A stretch of 64,000 nt of DNA from Algibacter lectus (lineage in GTDB: Bacteria; Bacteroidota; Bacteroidia; Flavobacteriales; Flavobacteriaceae): positions 186,001 through 250,000 of the forward strand of contig NZ_FOLN01000002.1 in assembly GCF_900112395.1 (NCBI RefSeq), read 5' to 3'. The notes beneath the pieces were generated by a model that searched no databases, had not been told where the DNA came from, and saw only the letters and a program-made list of their open reading frames with translations. Shown one piece after another: positions 7,736 to 17,040 of this stretch; positions within the stretch are counted from its first letter, which is position 1; each line of letters starts with the position of its first letter. Made by a program: the position numbers and the translations under genes.

Positions 7736-8026
7736 ATGTCTTTTAAAACTAAAGCAGATATCGACATGAAGGCCTTCGATAAAACCAATAAAAACGTAGA
7801 AAACGTATTCACATCTAAACAAGATGGATTTTTACAACGTGTTACTGGTGTAAATGAAAATGGCGAACAAATTGTTGTAGTGTATTGGGATAATAAAAGC
7901 CATTCTGATGCCGCTTTACAACCTTTTATGAACAACAAAATTTCTAAGGAATTTATGGGCATGATGGATCAATCTTCAATATGGATGGGTCGCTATCAAA
8001 AAATTAAACCAGAGCTTGAATATTAA
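7736..8026 (+). CDS. ABM-like protein, cytoplasmic paralogue of the preceding gene
   Basis: A 96-residue protein homologous to the C-terminal domain of its neighbour but without a signal peptide (starts MSFKTKADIDM). It begins 3 bases after the neighbour's stop, so translation is probably coupled. DGFLQRVTGVNENGEQIVVV is the conserved core. Having one lipid-anchored and one soluble copy suggests action in two compartments, or that the second copy is a recent duplicate that lost its signal. Function unknown. Confidence 0.6.
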   Translation: MSFKTKADIDMKAFDKTNKNVENVFTSKQDGFLQRVTGVNENGEQIVVVYWDNKSHSDAALQPFMNNKISKEFMGMMDQSSIWMGRYQKIKPELEY

Positions 8027-8096
8027 AGAGCATCTGAAAGTAGCATGAAGGGATATCAACTTGGCTTTGGTATTCCTTCTTTTTAAAAGAAAAATT

Positions 8097-8726
8097 ATGA
8101 TAAGTTCACAACAAAATCAAATAAACACCACCATAAACGGGCTCTTTGAAGATTCTAAATTCGATGTGGTAAACATTATGAAAGGTGTGGCAAAAAGCGT
8201 TTTTAGACCCATGCAACCTTTGGATTTTAAAGATGCCTATTTGTCTATTACAAAAACACAAGGTGAAGGCTTGATAAACTTAATTGAAGATAATAACCTT
8301 AAAAACATTGTTGAGTTTGGAACATCCTTCGGGATTTCTACTCTGTATTTAGCGCAAGGTGTACTTGAAACAGGCGGCCGCGTTATCACTACAGAGTTAC
8401 TCGAATCGAAAGCTAAAAAAGCCATTAGTAATTTTAAAAGCGCAGGTGTACACAACCTTATTGATGTTAGAATTGGAGACGCCATGGAAACCTTAAAAAA
8501 CCATGACGAACCTATTGATCTATTATTGCTAGATGGTTGGAAAGACTTGTATTTACCACTTTTCCAGATGCTGGAACCTAATTTCCATAACGGTACATTT
8601 ATCTATGTCGATAATGCAGAAATGGCCGAGTCTAAAGCCTTTTTAGAAGTGATTAGTCAAAATAAAGCGTATAAATTGCAGTCTCTATTTGGAGAAAAAG
8701 TAGTATTAATAACAGTTAAAAAATAA
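8097..8726 (+). CDS. class I SAM-dependent methyltransferase (O-methyltransferase type)
   Basis: A 209-residue methyltransferase if begun at ATG 8097; an in-frame TTG at 8061 would add 12 unlikely residues. SAM-binding motif I is VEFGTSFGISTLYLA (about 67-81), TTELLESKA is motif II, and DLLLLDGWKDLY (about 139-150) resembles the catechol-O-methyltransferase-like metal-site region. The Rossmann core fills the whole protein. It continues the AraC-linked cluster, 70 bases after the ABM-like gene. Substrate not predictable. Confidence 0.75.
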   Translation: MISSQQNQINTTINGLFEDSKFDVVNIMKGVAKSVFRPMQPLDFKDAYLSITKTQGEGLINLIEDNNLKNIVEFGTSFGISTLYLAQGVLETGGRVITTELLESKAKKAISNFKSAGVHNLIDVRIGDAMETLKNHDEPIDLLLLDGWKDLYLPLFQMLEPNFHNGTFIYVDNAEMAESKAFLEVISQNKAYKLQSLFGEKVVLITVKK

Positions 8727-8733
8727 ATATATT

Positions 8734-8934
8734 ATGAGTCAAGTATCAAATTGCCCAACATGTGGAGGCAAATCAAAAATAAAAGAAACAAATGGTGTTA
8801 CCACTTATCAAGCACTTCAAGATGAAGACGTTTTGAAAAAAGTAGGACAATTAAAAAAAGCTATGAAAACATTTAAAGCTAAAGCAGAAAAACTTGAAAA
8901 AGACCTAGAAACTTTAAAGAACAGTCAAAAATAA
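8734..8934 (+). CDS. small zinc-ribbon/coiled-coil protein
   Basis: A 66-residue protein with one CPTCGG knuckle at residues 8-13 and a strongly charged helix (about 35-66, KKAMKTFKAKAEKLEKDLE) that looks like a short coiled coil. Only one Cys pair is present, so zinc binding would need dimerisation. It starts 7 bases after the methyltransferase stop, suggesting it is the last gene of that transcript. I do not recognise a named family. Confidence 0.6.
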   Translation: MSQVSNCPTCGGKSKIKETNGVTTYQALQDEDVLKKVGQLKKAMKTFKAKAEKLEKDLETLKNSQK

Positions 8935-9014
8935 GAAGCTTACAAAATAGAGTAAGATGTAAGTTTTCTGAACTTTATAACGTTTCAGATAAATAAAGGT
9001 AGTTGGCTTTTAGA

Positions 9015-9045
9015 TTGGTTAGCCGTTTTTAAATTCTTAAATTTG
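9015..9045 (+). promoter_or_regulatory. promoter (TTG / TAAATTTG) for a small membrane protein
   Basis: TAAATTTG (9038-9045) is an exact TAnnTTTG box, with ATTGG (TTG at 9015-9017) 20 bases upstream as a partial -33 box. The predicted start near 9050 rules out the TTG codon at 9043 as the translation start of the next gene. Confidence 0.45.
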
Positions 9046-9063
9046 GGTAAAACCCTTAAAAAC

Positions 9064-9240
9064 ATGCTAACACTATTTAATACATTCATTTTACAATTAC
9101 CCATGGGAACACCAAACCCCGACGATAACCAACCATTAGATTTATCTGATCCGTTTGAGTTGATTGTGTTTATTGTTTTACCCGTTTTAGCGGTTTTCTT
9201 TTATATACTTTGGAGAAAGAAACGAAAGGATAAAAACTAG
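9064..9240 (+). CDS. single-pass small membrane protein
   Basis: About 58 residues from ATG 9064, or 45 from ATG 9103 (MGTPNPDDNQP). The acidic, proline-rich N-terminus (NPDDNQPLDLSDPF) is followed by one transmembrane helix (IVFIVLPVLAVFFYILW) and a very basic tail (RKKRKDKN), predicting an N-out/C-in topology. Small proteins of this layout are common in flavobacteria and have no established function. The upstream promoter places the start after about 9050. Confidence 0.55.
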   Translation: MLTLFNTFILQLPMGTPNPDDNQPLDLSDPFELIVFIVLPVLAVFFYILWRKKRKDKN

Positions 9241-9264
9241 TTTAATAAATAAAATAGCGGTTTA

Positions 9265-10002
9265 TTATTTAAGGATAGGTTGTAAAACCTCCCACACATT
9301 CTTAGCCAATATTTTATGACCTGCTTTTGTAGGATGAATGCCGTCCGATTGATTTAAATCTGGAATACCGCCAACATCTTCTAATAGAAAAGGCACTAAA
9401 TGTAAGTTGTTTTCTTTAGCTAAATCGGGAAACATGTTTTTAAACGCTGTAGTGTAATCTTGTCCCATATTAGGCGGAATTTGCATACCAGCTAAAACAA
9501 TAATAGTCTCTGGATATTTGGTCTTTACTGCATCTATAATAGTTTGTAAGTTGGCTTTAGATTGGTCTAAAGGCACACCACGTAAACCATCATTAGCACC
9601 CAATTCTAGAATAAAAATGCTAGGTTCTTCATTTAAAACCCAGTCAATTCTATTTTTTCCGCCAGAAGTGGTTTCACCGCTAACACCCGAGTTTACAATG
9701 CTATACTCTAAACCCAAAGCATCTATTTTATTTTGAATAATACCTGGGAATGCATCATCAACATCTTCCAAACCATAACCAGCTGTTAAGCTATCTCCGA
9801 AAAATACTATTTTTTTAGAGCTTGTGCTTTTGGTGGTTTCAACTTCAGTTTCTGGCGCAGTTTCAGCTGAATCCATAGTATTTTTAGAAGCATCTTGTTT
9901 ACAAGACAATAAGAATAGTAGTACGTAAAAACAACAAAATTTTAAGAAAACCTTTTGAGTTCTATTGTTGATATTTATTATCAATTGTCTATTTTTCAAC
10001 AT
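9265..10002 (-). CDS. SGNH/GDSL arylesterase-lysophospholipase, TesA-like lipoprotein
   Basis: A 245-residue enzyme with a lipobox (LFLLSC, about residues 29-34) and all SGNH blocks: FFGDSLTAGYG (block I, nucleophile Ser), GVSGETTSGG (block II), ELGANDGLRG (block III with Asn) and DGIHPTKAGH (block V with Asp and His). It hydrolyses short-chain esters or lysophospholipids in the envelope. It is divergently transcribed, 34 bases from an ABC ATPase-permease pair. The same tesA/ybbA-ybbP arrangement occurs in E. coli, which supports the assignment. No signal for regulation seen. Confidence 0.9.
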   Translation of the reverse strand: MLKNRQLIININNRTQKVFLKFCCFYVLLFLLSCKQDASKNTMDSAETAPETEVETTKSTSSKKIVFFGDSLTAGYGLEDVDDAFPGIIQNKIDALGLEYSIVNSGVSGETTSGGKNRIDWVLNEEPSIFILELGANDGLRGVPLDQSKANLQTIIDAVKTKYPETIIVLAGMQIPPNMGQDYTTAFKNMFPDLAKENNLHLVPFLLEDVGGIPDLNQSDGIHPTKAGHKILAKNVWEVLQPILK

Positions 10003-10036
10003 CGGGATTTTTTAGTAAAAACATTAAATAAGCGTC

Positions 10037-10726
10037 ATGTCAAATATATTAAAGATTAATGATTTAGAGAAAACTTATACCAGTGGTTCTAAAAAATTAA
10101 CAGTAATTAGCAATATCACTTTTGAAGTAGAACAGGGGAGTGTTTTCTCTATTGTAGGACCTTCAGGAAGTGGAAAAACCACGCTTTTAGGTTTGTGTGC
10201 AGGTTTAGATTATCCAACCTCAGGAAGCATAGAATTATGCGGTACGGCTTTGCATGATTTAAATGAAGATGAACGCGCCGCTTTACGAAATAAAGAAGTT
10301 GGTTTTATTTTTCAGAATTTTCAATTACTACCCACTTTAACGGCATTAGAAAATGTGATTGTTCCTTTGGAATTGCAAGGCGAAAAAAACGCTTCTAAAT
10401 TTGGTATTGCTTTATTAGAAAAAGTAGGTTTGGGAGATCGTTTACATCATTATCCATCGCAATTATCGGGTGGAGAACAACAGCGTGTTGCTCTGGCGCG
10501 TGCTTTCTCTAACAAACCGTCTATTTTATTTGCCGATGAACCTACAGGGAATTTAGATGAAGAAACTGGTGAAAAGGTGATTCAATTACTCTTTGAACTT
10601 AATAAAGAAGCCGGAACGACTTTGGTGATTATTACCCACGATTTAGATTTAGCAAACCGCACCCAACAAATTTTAAGATTGAAAGGCGGTAAGATTATTT
10701 CAAACGAAAAAACAAGCGCAATTTAA
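10037..10726 (+). CDS. ABC transporter ATP-binding protein (YbbA/LolD-like)
   Basis: A 229-residue ATPase of the MacB/LolD class. Walker [10 protein letters not shown] lies near residues 41-49, the signature [14 protein letters not shown] near 142-155, and Walker [15 protein letters not shown] near 165-178. This group powers extraction or mechanotransmission rather than import. Its stop overlaps the permease start by one base (TAATG), so the two subunits are coupled. Divergent TesA-like esterase next door suggests lipid or lipoprotein handling. Confidence 0.9.
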   Translation: MSNILKINDLEKTYTSGSKKLTVISNITFEVEQGSVFSIVGPSGSGKTTLLGLCAGLDYPTSGSIELCGTALHDLNEDERAALRNKEVGFIFQNFQLLPTLTALENVIVPLELQGEKNASKFGIALLEKVGLGDRLHHYPSQLSGGEQQRVALARAFSNKPSILFADEPTGNLDEETGEKVIQLLFELNKEAGTTLVIITHDLDLANRTQQILRLKGGKIISNEKTSAI

Positions 10727-13264
10727 TGAGTAAGATCTATTCAAAACCGAATTTTCAATGGCTTTTAAAAATGGCTTGGAGAGATGGAAAAGCCAGTCTT
10801 TCTAGGTTATTGCTTTTTATGGCTTCCATAATATTGGGGATTGCTGCAGTGGTTTCCATCCAATTATTTAGCGATAATTTAAAGCAAAATATAAAGCTAC
10901 AATCGAAAGCCTTAATGGGTGCCGATTTTGTAATTGATAGCAAACAAAAACCTACCGAAAAAACACAAGCCATTATAGATTCTTTAGGTGCCGATGCATC
11001 TGAAGTTAACTTTGTGTCTATGGCCGCTTTCCCTAAAAATAACGGCACAAAATTAGTAAAAGTGAGAGCGATTGAAGGCGCATTTCCTTTTTACGGAAAT
11101 ATCACAACCACACCAAAAGATGCAGGTGCTACTTACCAGAACTTAGGTGGCGCATTAGTTGATGCCACATTACTTTTACAATATAAAATAATACCTGGAG
11201 ATTCTATTAAAATAGGAGAGTTAACCCTACCTATTATTGGTGAATTAAAAGCCATTCCGGGTAGTACAGCTATTTCATCTTCTGTGGCGCCAACCGTTTT
11301 AATTCCGTTTCGTTTTTTAGATGAAACCGAATTATTGCAATATAGGAAGTAGAAAAGAATATCAATACTTTTTTAAAGATCCGAAAGCTAATTTAGACGA
11401 TTTAAAGAAAACATTAGAACCCGTTCTTGAAGCGGAAAACGCAGATATTGACACACATATTAGCACGAGCAAACGTTTAGGCAGACGCTATGATAATGTG
11501 AGTCGATTTTTAAATTTAGTCGCTTTTATAGCGCTTTTATTGGGTTGTATTGGTATTGCAAGTTCTGTGCATATCTATATTAAAGAAAAGCTAAAAAGTG
11601 TTGCTGTTCTAAAGTGTTTAGGAGCTTCTAGAAAACAAACCTTTTTAATTTATTTGTTGCAAATTATTAGCATTGGACTTATTGGAGGTTTAATAGGCTC
11701 AGGAATAGGAACGGCATTGCAATATGCATTTCCTTATATTTTACAAGACTTTTTACCTTTTAGTGTTGAAATTTCTATTTCGGCGCAGCCTATAATTATG
11801 GGGGTTACTTTAGGGATTTTAATGTCGGTTTTATTTGCTTTATTACCTTTATTAGGGACTTGGTATGTATCGCCTTTAGAGGTTTTAAGAGGCTCGGAAG
11901 ATAATCTTCAAAAACCTAAAAAAGCGAGAATTGCCGTTATGTTCGCCATTGCTCTTTTTATCTTTTTGTTTGCGTTTTGGATGCTAAAAGATGCCTTAAA
12001 TGGATTATTTTTTACCGTCGGAATTTTTATCACAGTTGCTATTATGGCTGGGATAGCGCAGATATTTATTAAATTAATTAAAAAATATTTCCCGAGTTCT
12101 TGGAGTTATACTAAACGTCAAAGTTTATTGAATTTATTCCGACCAAACAACCAAACCATGGTACTGGTATTAGCGATTGGACTAGGGACATTTTTAATAA
12201 GCACGTTGTATTTTACCAAAGATATTTTATTGGCTAAAACCACTATAGAAAACAAGCAAAATGATGCCAATATCATTTTAATGGATGTTCAAAAAGAACA
12301 GGAAACGGCGCTTTTAGAGACTTTTAAAAGTAAAGGCTTGGAGGTGATTAATAACATTCCGATTATTACAATGCGCATGCATAGTATTCGTGGTAAATCA
12401 GTAAATGAAATTCGCCAAGACACCACTATTAAAATGCGTAAATGGATTTTAAACCGAGAGCTTAGAGTAACTTATAGAAATGCTTTGGTAGATACCGAAG
12501 AAATTTTGGAAGGTGAATGGACAGGTAAAATGGAACCCGGAAACCCCATCTATATCTCAATAACAGACAATATTGCCAAAGATGCTAATTTGAAAATAGG
12601 GGATGCCGTTGTTTTTAATATTCAGGGTGTGCTTAAGGAAACCGTTGTTGGTAGTATTCGTAAAGTGGATTGGAGCAGTATGAAAATAAATTTCAATGTT
12701 TTATTTCCGGTAGGTGTTTTAGAAAATGCACCAACTTTTAATGTCATGACGACGCATGTACCAGATGAAGAAAGTTCAGCTGCTTTGCAAAGCGATTTGG
12801 TTCAGAAATTCCCGAATGTTACTATTTTAGATTTACGACAAGTGTTTACCATTGTTGAAGATATTCTAGATAAAATATCATGGATTATTAATTTTATGGC
12901 CTTTTTTAGTATTCTTACTGGTTTTATTGTACTTATTGGTTCTGTTAGAAATAGCAAATACCAACGTATAAAAGAAAGTGTGTTACTGAGAACTTTAGGA
13001 GCAAAAAGTAAGCAAATTTTACAAATTACGGCTCTAGAATACTTTTATTTAGGTGTTTTAGGAAGCTTAACAGGAATTTTATTGGCTTTTATTGGTAGCC
13101 AATTATTAGCCACGTTTTTATTTAAAGAACCGTTTGTACCATCGGTAATTCCGTTTTTGGTTTTTCTGCCAAGTATTACGTTTTTAGTTGTTTTGGTTGG
13201 ATTAAGTAACTTAAAATCTGTATTAAAAAGTCCACCTTTAGAGGTGTTGAGGAAGGAAGTATAA
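10726..13264 (+). pseudogene. FtsX/MacB-type ABC permease (YbbP-like), interrupted by a +1 frameshift
   Basis: Two overlapping frames, 10726-11352 (208 codons) and one continuing to 13264, together encode a YbbP-like permease of about 845 residues. The first frame ends FLDETELLQYRK-stop, while the second resumes with IGSRKEYQYFFKDP. Skipping T11341 after CAA (11338-11340) restores LLQ-IGSRKEYQ, the expected family sequence. The N-terminus has one membrane helix and a MacB-like periplasmic domain, the middle and C-terminus two FtsX domains (about 260-400 and 720-845, RTLGAKSKQIL and VLKCLGASRKQT coupling motifs). Either a real inactivating insertion, a slippage site, or a sequencing error. Confidence 0.75.
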
Positions 13265-13280
13265 TTTTAATAAAAGTAAA

Positions 13281-13336
13281 CTACCGCCGTATTATTGTGC
13301 TCATTTTACAAAGCAACAATATGAGAGAAGCGGTAG
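13281..13336. repeat. nested inverted repeat in the 516-base spacer after the permease
   Basis: CTACCGC (13281-13287) pairs with GCGGTAG (13330-13336), and inside it CTCAT (13300-13304) pairs with ATGAG (13321-13325). There is no T-run, so it is not a typical terminator. The rest of 13337-13630 shows no gene or clear signal. Confidence 0.4.
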
Positions 13337-13630
13337 AATACAAAATATATATTTAGTATCCCATTTTGCTAAGAATTACTTTTAATTTGGTTTATTTCAT
13401 TCTAATGTACTGTACATTAAAAGTGACAGGGATTTCTTATCTGAAATAAAAGTAATATTTAATTCTAGCTTAAAAATTGTGTTTCGCTAAGTTGAGTTTT
13501 AATTGTGGTGAGTGGCGGAAAAGTGTCGACGGTTACTGATAGCAAATTGATGTTTTGAAGGCTATTTCTTAACGCAGATCATGAAGTGCACTCTTATTTT
13601 CGATTAAAAATAATTTTAACAGATAGTTTT

Positions 13631-13763
13631 AGCCCTGATAGCAGCGGCATCCTTTTTTGTGTTATTTAATAGGACTAAACGTAGGTTGAAGAAAAGGGTT
13701 TTAGATTTAGAACAACCTTAAGGTTATCTACAAAAAAGATATAGCGAATAGCAGGAAATAGCT
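13631..13763 (+). ncRNA. structured RNA element, possibly the Flavo-1 motif
   Basis: The 5' half AGCCCTGATAGCAGCGGCAT and the 3' half ATAGCGAATAGCAGGAAATA flank a central stem TTTTTTGT (13653-13660)/ACAAAAAA (13730-13737), extended by ATC (13649-13651)/GAT (13738-13740). CCTG (13634-13637) pairs with CAGG (13752-13755) and AGC (13631-13633) with GCT (13761-13763). From memory, this AGCCC...GCGGCATCC...TAGCAGGAAATAGCT pattern recurs in flavobacterial intergenic regions and may be Rfam Flavo-1; that identity is unverified and the strand is a guess. It lies between convergent genes. Confidence 0.55.
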
Positions 13764-13780
13764 TCTAATAACTATTGTTT

Positions 13781-14560
13781 TTATTGCTTTTCGCTTAAAT
13801 ATTTCCAGTAGCGTTTGGGTACATGTTGAATGTGGAGTTTCATGTTTTTTCGCGACTTGATGTTTGTGCTTTTAAAATAGTCTTGCCACAGTTGTTGAAA
13901 CTCTAATTCAATAGGTGCGAAAAATTCTGTTGATGTTTTAGAAGGATCAAAATTACGATCGAGTTCGAGGCTAATAAGTTCTACGGACTCTAAATTGTAA
14001 TAAATGCCATATTTTCGGCTTAAGTCGTAAATAAGCCATTTTTGATCTGCATAGCGTTTTTCGAAATGTCTTTTTATTAAAGGTAAAACATTGAAATCGG
14101 GTTCTATATTTGCAAAATAAATACCGTCTTTGGTGAGTTTAAACCTTACAAAAGCTTCCATTCTATGTTTTTCTCGACTTACATTTTTAGTGAGTTTTGA
14201 AAGTTGTAAAATATGAACGTTTCCAAAATCTGAGGCAACGTTGTTTTTAGATTGAAATACATATAAAATAGCTTGGTATATAGTGTTTTCTACGGTTGGT
14301 TTTTCGCTTAAAAAGGCATAGTAAAAGCGTTGCAACTCATTGGCAGACATTTTCTTTTTTAAACCCGCCCAAACCCGGTTTGCTTTATCTGGTTCAGTAT
14401 TAACCAAATCCCAATTCCCGAACATAGGCTCCTGGAAATGCTTTTCTTTAACGATAGAGACTGCTTTTAATTTCATCTCATACGCCATAAAAACGCAAGT
14501 TAAAAACCCATCGAATGTGCCATCGTAAACTAAAGTTGTTTCCATAGTAATGCTATCCAA
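13781..14560 (-). CDS. TIGR03915-type protein paired with a radical-SAM DNA repair enzyme
   Basis: A 259-residue protein with the hallmarks of the family annotated as probable DNA metabolism protein (TIGR03915, SAM_7_link): N-terminal TTLVYDGTFDGFLTCVFMAY, central EAFVRFKLTKDGIYFANIEP and IYDLSRKYGIYYNLESVEL, and a C-terminal LHIQHVPKRYWKYL. It overlaps the upstream radical-SAM gene by 8 bases, so the two are translationally coupled. In this family the partner is thought to work with the radical-SAM protein in DNA modification or repair, but the chemistry is not established. Confidence 0.85.
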   Translation of the reverse strand: MDSITMETTLVYDGTFDGFLTCVFMAYEMKLKAVSIVKEKHFQEPMFGNWDLVNTEPDKANRVWAGLKKKMSANELQRFYYAFLSEKPTVENTIYQAILYVFQSKNNVASDFGNVHILQLSKLTKNVSREKHRMEAFVRFKLTKDGIYFANIEPDFNVLPLIKRHFEKRYADQKWLIYDLSRKYGIYYNLESVELISLELDRNFDPSKTSTEFFAPIELEFQQLWQDYFKSTNIKSRKNMKLHIQHVPKRYWKYLSEKQ

Positions 14561-15815
14561 AGAGGTTTAATTGGTTACTAAGCATTGATGTGTACTTGCT
14601 TTTAGAGTTTTGAAGTATTAAACCTTTAATTTTTTCTGGAGTGAGATCACGCTTTTCAAATTGATTTGAAGCACAGACCATAAAATATTGCGCCCGATTG
14701 AAAGCAACGCCAATAGCTTTTAAATGATCCCAGTTAAGTTGCCTGTAGCGCCTTGCATTTAAAATTTTAAAAACCGATTTCATGCCTAAACCAGGAATTC
14801 TAGCAAGCATGCGTTTATCGGCTTTATTGATATCTACGGGAAATTCATGCATATTACGCAGTGCCCAACCTAATTTAGGGTCGATATCTAGATCTAGACT
14901 TTGGTTTTGTTCGTTTAAAATTTCTTCAATATTAAAGCCGTAAAAACGCAGAAGCCAATCGGTTTGATACAATCTATTTTCTCGCAACATCGGGACAGGT
15001 GTGCCAATTTGCGGTAATCGCGTATCGTAACTAATAGGGACATAACCCGAATAATAAACCCGTTTTAAATTAAAGTTTTTATAAAAATAATTGGATGTGT
15101 ACATGATTTGCATATCATTCTCGCCACTTGCTCCAACAATCATTTGCGTGCTTTGTCCGGCAGGAGCATATTTGGGTGTGCTTCTTATTATTTTCTTTTC
15201 ACTTTTATATTGAATGATTTCATTTTTAACCTTTTCCATGGGTTTTATAAAATCGGCTCTATTTTTATCAGGTGCTAAAAGTTTAAGACCTTTTTCGGTT
15301 GGAATTTCAATATTAACGCTTAACCGATCGGCGTACAAACCAGCTTCACGCATTAACTCATCGCTCGCTCCGGGAATGGATTTTAAATGAATGTAGCCAT
15401 TAAAATTCTCTTCTAATCTTAATTTTTTAGCCACAGCCACTAAGCGTTCCATAGTGTAATCGGCACTTTTAAAGATACCAGAACTTAGAAACAAGCCTTC
15501 AATATAATTACGTCGGTAAAAATTCATGGTTAAATCCACCACTTCCTGAACCTTAAAAGCAGCACGTTTAATGTCGTTACTTTTACGAGTAACGCAATAG
15601 GCACAGTCAAAAATACAATGGTTGGTTAGTAAAATTTTTAATAAGGAAACACAGCGACCATCTTCTGTATACGTATGACAAATTCCGGAAGCCGAGGCAT
15701 CACCTAATCCTTTGTTTTTATTAGTTCTGTTACTCCCGCTAGAGGAGCAAGAAACATCATACTTTGCAGCATCTGCAAGGATATTTAGTTTTTCTTGTAC
15801 ACGTTGAAAAGACAT
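14553..15815 (-). CDS. radical SAM protein, putative DNA modification/repair (TIGR03916 type)
   Basis: A 420-residue radical SAM enzyme. The [4Fe-4S]-binding CIFDCAYC uses C67, C71 and C74, and a further Cys-rich N-terminus (C23, C46, C55) precedes it. The C-terminal third carries a helix-hairpin-helix DNA-binding motif (ADKRMLARIPGLGMKSVFKI, about 332-351), consistent with acting on DNA. This is the layout of rSAM_link_UDG proteins, which are linked to uracil-DNA glycosylase-like partners. Its gene is divergent from a LexA-like regulator with a 158-base spacer, suggesting damage-responsive control. Confidence 0.88.
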   Translation of the reverse strand: MSFQRVQEKLNILADAAKYDVSCSSSGSNRTNKNKGLGDASASGICHTYTEDGRCVSLLKILLTNHCIFDCAYCVTRKSNDIKRAAFKVQEVVDLTMNFYRRNYIEGLFLSSGIFKSADYTMERLVAVAKKLRLEENFNGYIHLKSIPGASDELMREAGLYADRLSVNIEIPTEKGLKLLAPDKNRADFIKPMEKVKNEIIQYKSEKKIIRSTPKYAPAGQSTQMIVGASGENDMQIMYTSNYFYKNFNLKRVYYSGYVPISYDTRLPQIGTPVPMLRENRLYQTDWLLRFYGFNIEEILNEQNQSLDLDIDPKLGWALRNMHEFPVDINKADKRMLARIPGLGMKSVFKILNARRYRQLNWDHLKAIGVAFNRAQYFMVCASNQFEKRDLTPEKIKGLILQNSKSKYTSMLSNQLNLFG

Positions 15816-15956
15816 TAGGAGGTGTTTAATTTGAAGCCCAAAGATACAATCTAATCAAATATAAAATGAATAATTTTGATAAAAAACCTCATATTAGTTA
15901 TAATTAACATCTCATTATATGATATATAAATATTTATTGTTTAAATTAGTGCTCTG

Positions 15957-15969
15957 AAACCAATGGTTT
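15957..15969 (+). promoter_or_regulatory. candidate operator dyad before the S24 regulator
   Basis: AAACCAATGGTTT, a 13-base dyad (AAACCA/TGGTTT around one base), lies 4 bases upstream of the ATG at 15974 in the spacer shared with the radical-SAM gene. It is well placed for autorepression. Confidence 0.4.
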
Positions 15970-15973
15970 AATT

Positions 15974-16573
15974 ATGAATCGTATTAAAGAAGTATTAGAA
16001 ATAAAAGGCATAAAGCAAACTTGGCTCGCTACAAAGCTCAATAAGAGTTACAATATGGTGAATTCTTATGTGCAGAACAGAAGGCAGCCTAGTCTAGAAA
16101 TGCTATTTGAAATAGCAAATCTATTGCAAGTTGAAGCCAAAGAATTACTGGACGCTAGCCCATTGGTATCAAAAGAATCTAACAGCAGTGATACTGTAGA
16201 AATCCCGTTGATTGGTTCCGTAGCTTGTGGCTTACCTATTTATGCTGAAGAAAATATTGAAGCAAAAATTTCCATCTCTAAGACATTGGTTAAAAATGTA
16301 AGTGATTATTTTCTTTTAAGAGCTTCTGGTGATTCTATGAATAAAAAAGGTATTACTAGCGGAGATTTACTGTTAATAAAACAACAGCAAGTTGCTAACC
16401 ATGGCGATCTGGTGGTTGCTTTAATTGATGATGATGCTACCGTAAAAGAGTTTATAGATAATGGAGATACTATTGTATTAAAACCACATTCTACAAATTC
16501 GAAACATCAACCTATAATTCTAACTACGGATTTTAGAATACAAGGTATTGTTGAAAAAGTAATAAAATTATAA
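15974..16573 (+). CDS. LexA-like XRE/S24 transcriptional regulator
   Basis: A 199-residue protein with an N-terminal XRE helix-turn-helix (residues 3-60, IKQTWLATKLNKSYNMVNSY) and a C-terminal S24 autoprotease domain. The scissile bond is probably C85-G86 in SVACGLP, the nucleophile S122 in ASGDSM, and the general base K159 in ATVKEF. All parts needed for RecA-stimulated self-cleavage are present, so it likely represses damage-inducible genes. Canonical LexA has a winged helix, not XRE, so it is closer to phage-type repressors. It sits opposite a DNA-repair radical-SAM gene. Confidence 0.85.
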   Translation: MNRIKEVLEIKGIKQTWLATKLNKSYNMVNSYVQNRRQPSLEMLFEIANLLQVEAKELLDASPLVSKESNSSDTVEIPLIGSVACGLPIYAEENIEAKISISKTLVKNVSDYFLLRASGDSMNKKGITSGDLLLIKQQQVANHGDLVVALIDDDATVKEFIDNGDTIVLKPHSTNSKHQPIILTTDFRIQGIVEKVIKL

Positions 16574-16777
16574 TAGGGAAGAGGCTTATAAAAGAAAAGC
16601 CTGCGCTATTAATTAGTAAAAAAAACATTTTTGAGCATTGAAAACGCTCATTTAATATGAAATTTTATTTCTATTATAACTTAAATCAATATTAAAATAA
16701 TTATAATCAATTGTATATATCCTTAATGTATCTTTTGTTTAATTATATTTATATAGAAATAAACAAAATGCAAAACT

Positions 16778-17005
16778 ATGGAATTGATTAACGAAGCAAT
16801 TGAGTTTGAAAACGCGAAAATGAGTAACATGTCTACAAGTGACAGAGTAGTTGCATCGCGAGAAGCAAAGCGTTTAATACTCGCCTTAAACGAAATTTAC
16901 AAGAAGTCTAAAGATACTAGCGTAATGGATATCATGAAGCGCTTAACTGAAAAGAAGAAAAAAATTGAAAAACGTTTGAAAGGTAGACCTGAACCTGCTT
17001 TTTAA
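16778..17005 (+). CDS. small conserved alpha-helical protein, unknown function
   Basis: A 75-residue, strongly charged helical protein: SDRVVASREAKRLILALNEI (about 23-42) then a lysine-rich second helix ending KRLKGRPEPAF. No cysteines, membrane segment or signal peptide. It stands alone between the S24 regulator and a perfect terminator. I recognise no family domain. Confidence 0.6.
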   Translation: MELINEAIEFENAKMSNMSTSDRVVASREAKRLILALNEIYKKSKDTSVMDIMKRLTEKKKKIEKRLKGRPEPAF

Positions 17006-17040
17006 ATTATTAAATTTAAAGTAATCGTTACAAAATTGAT

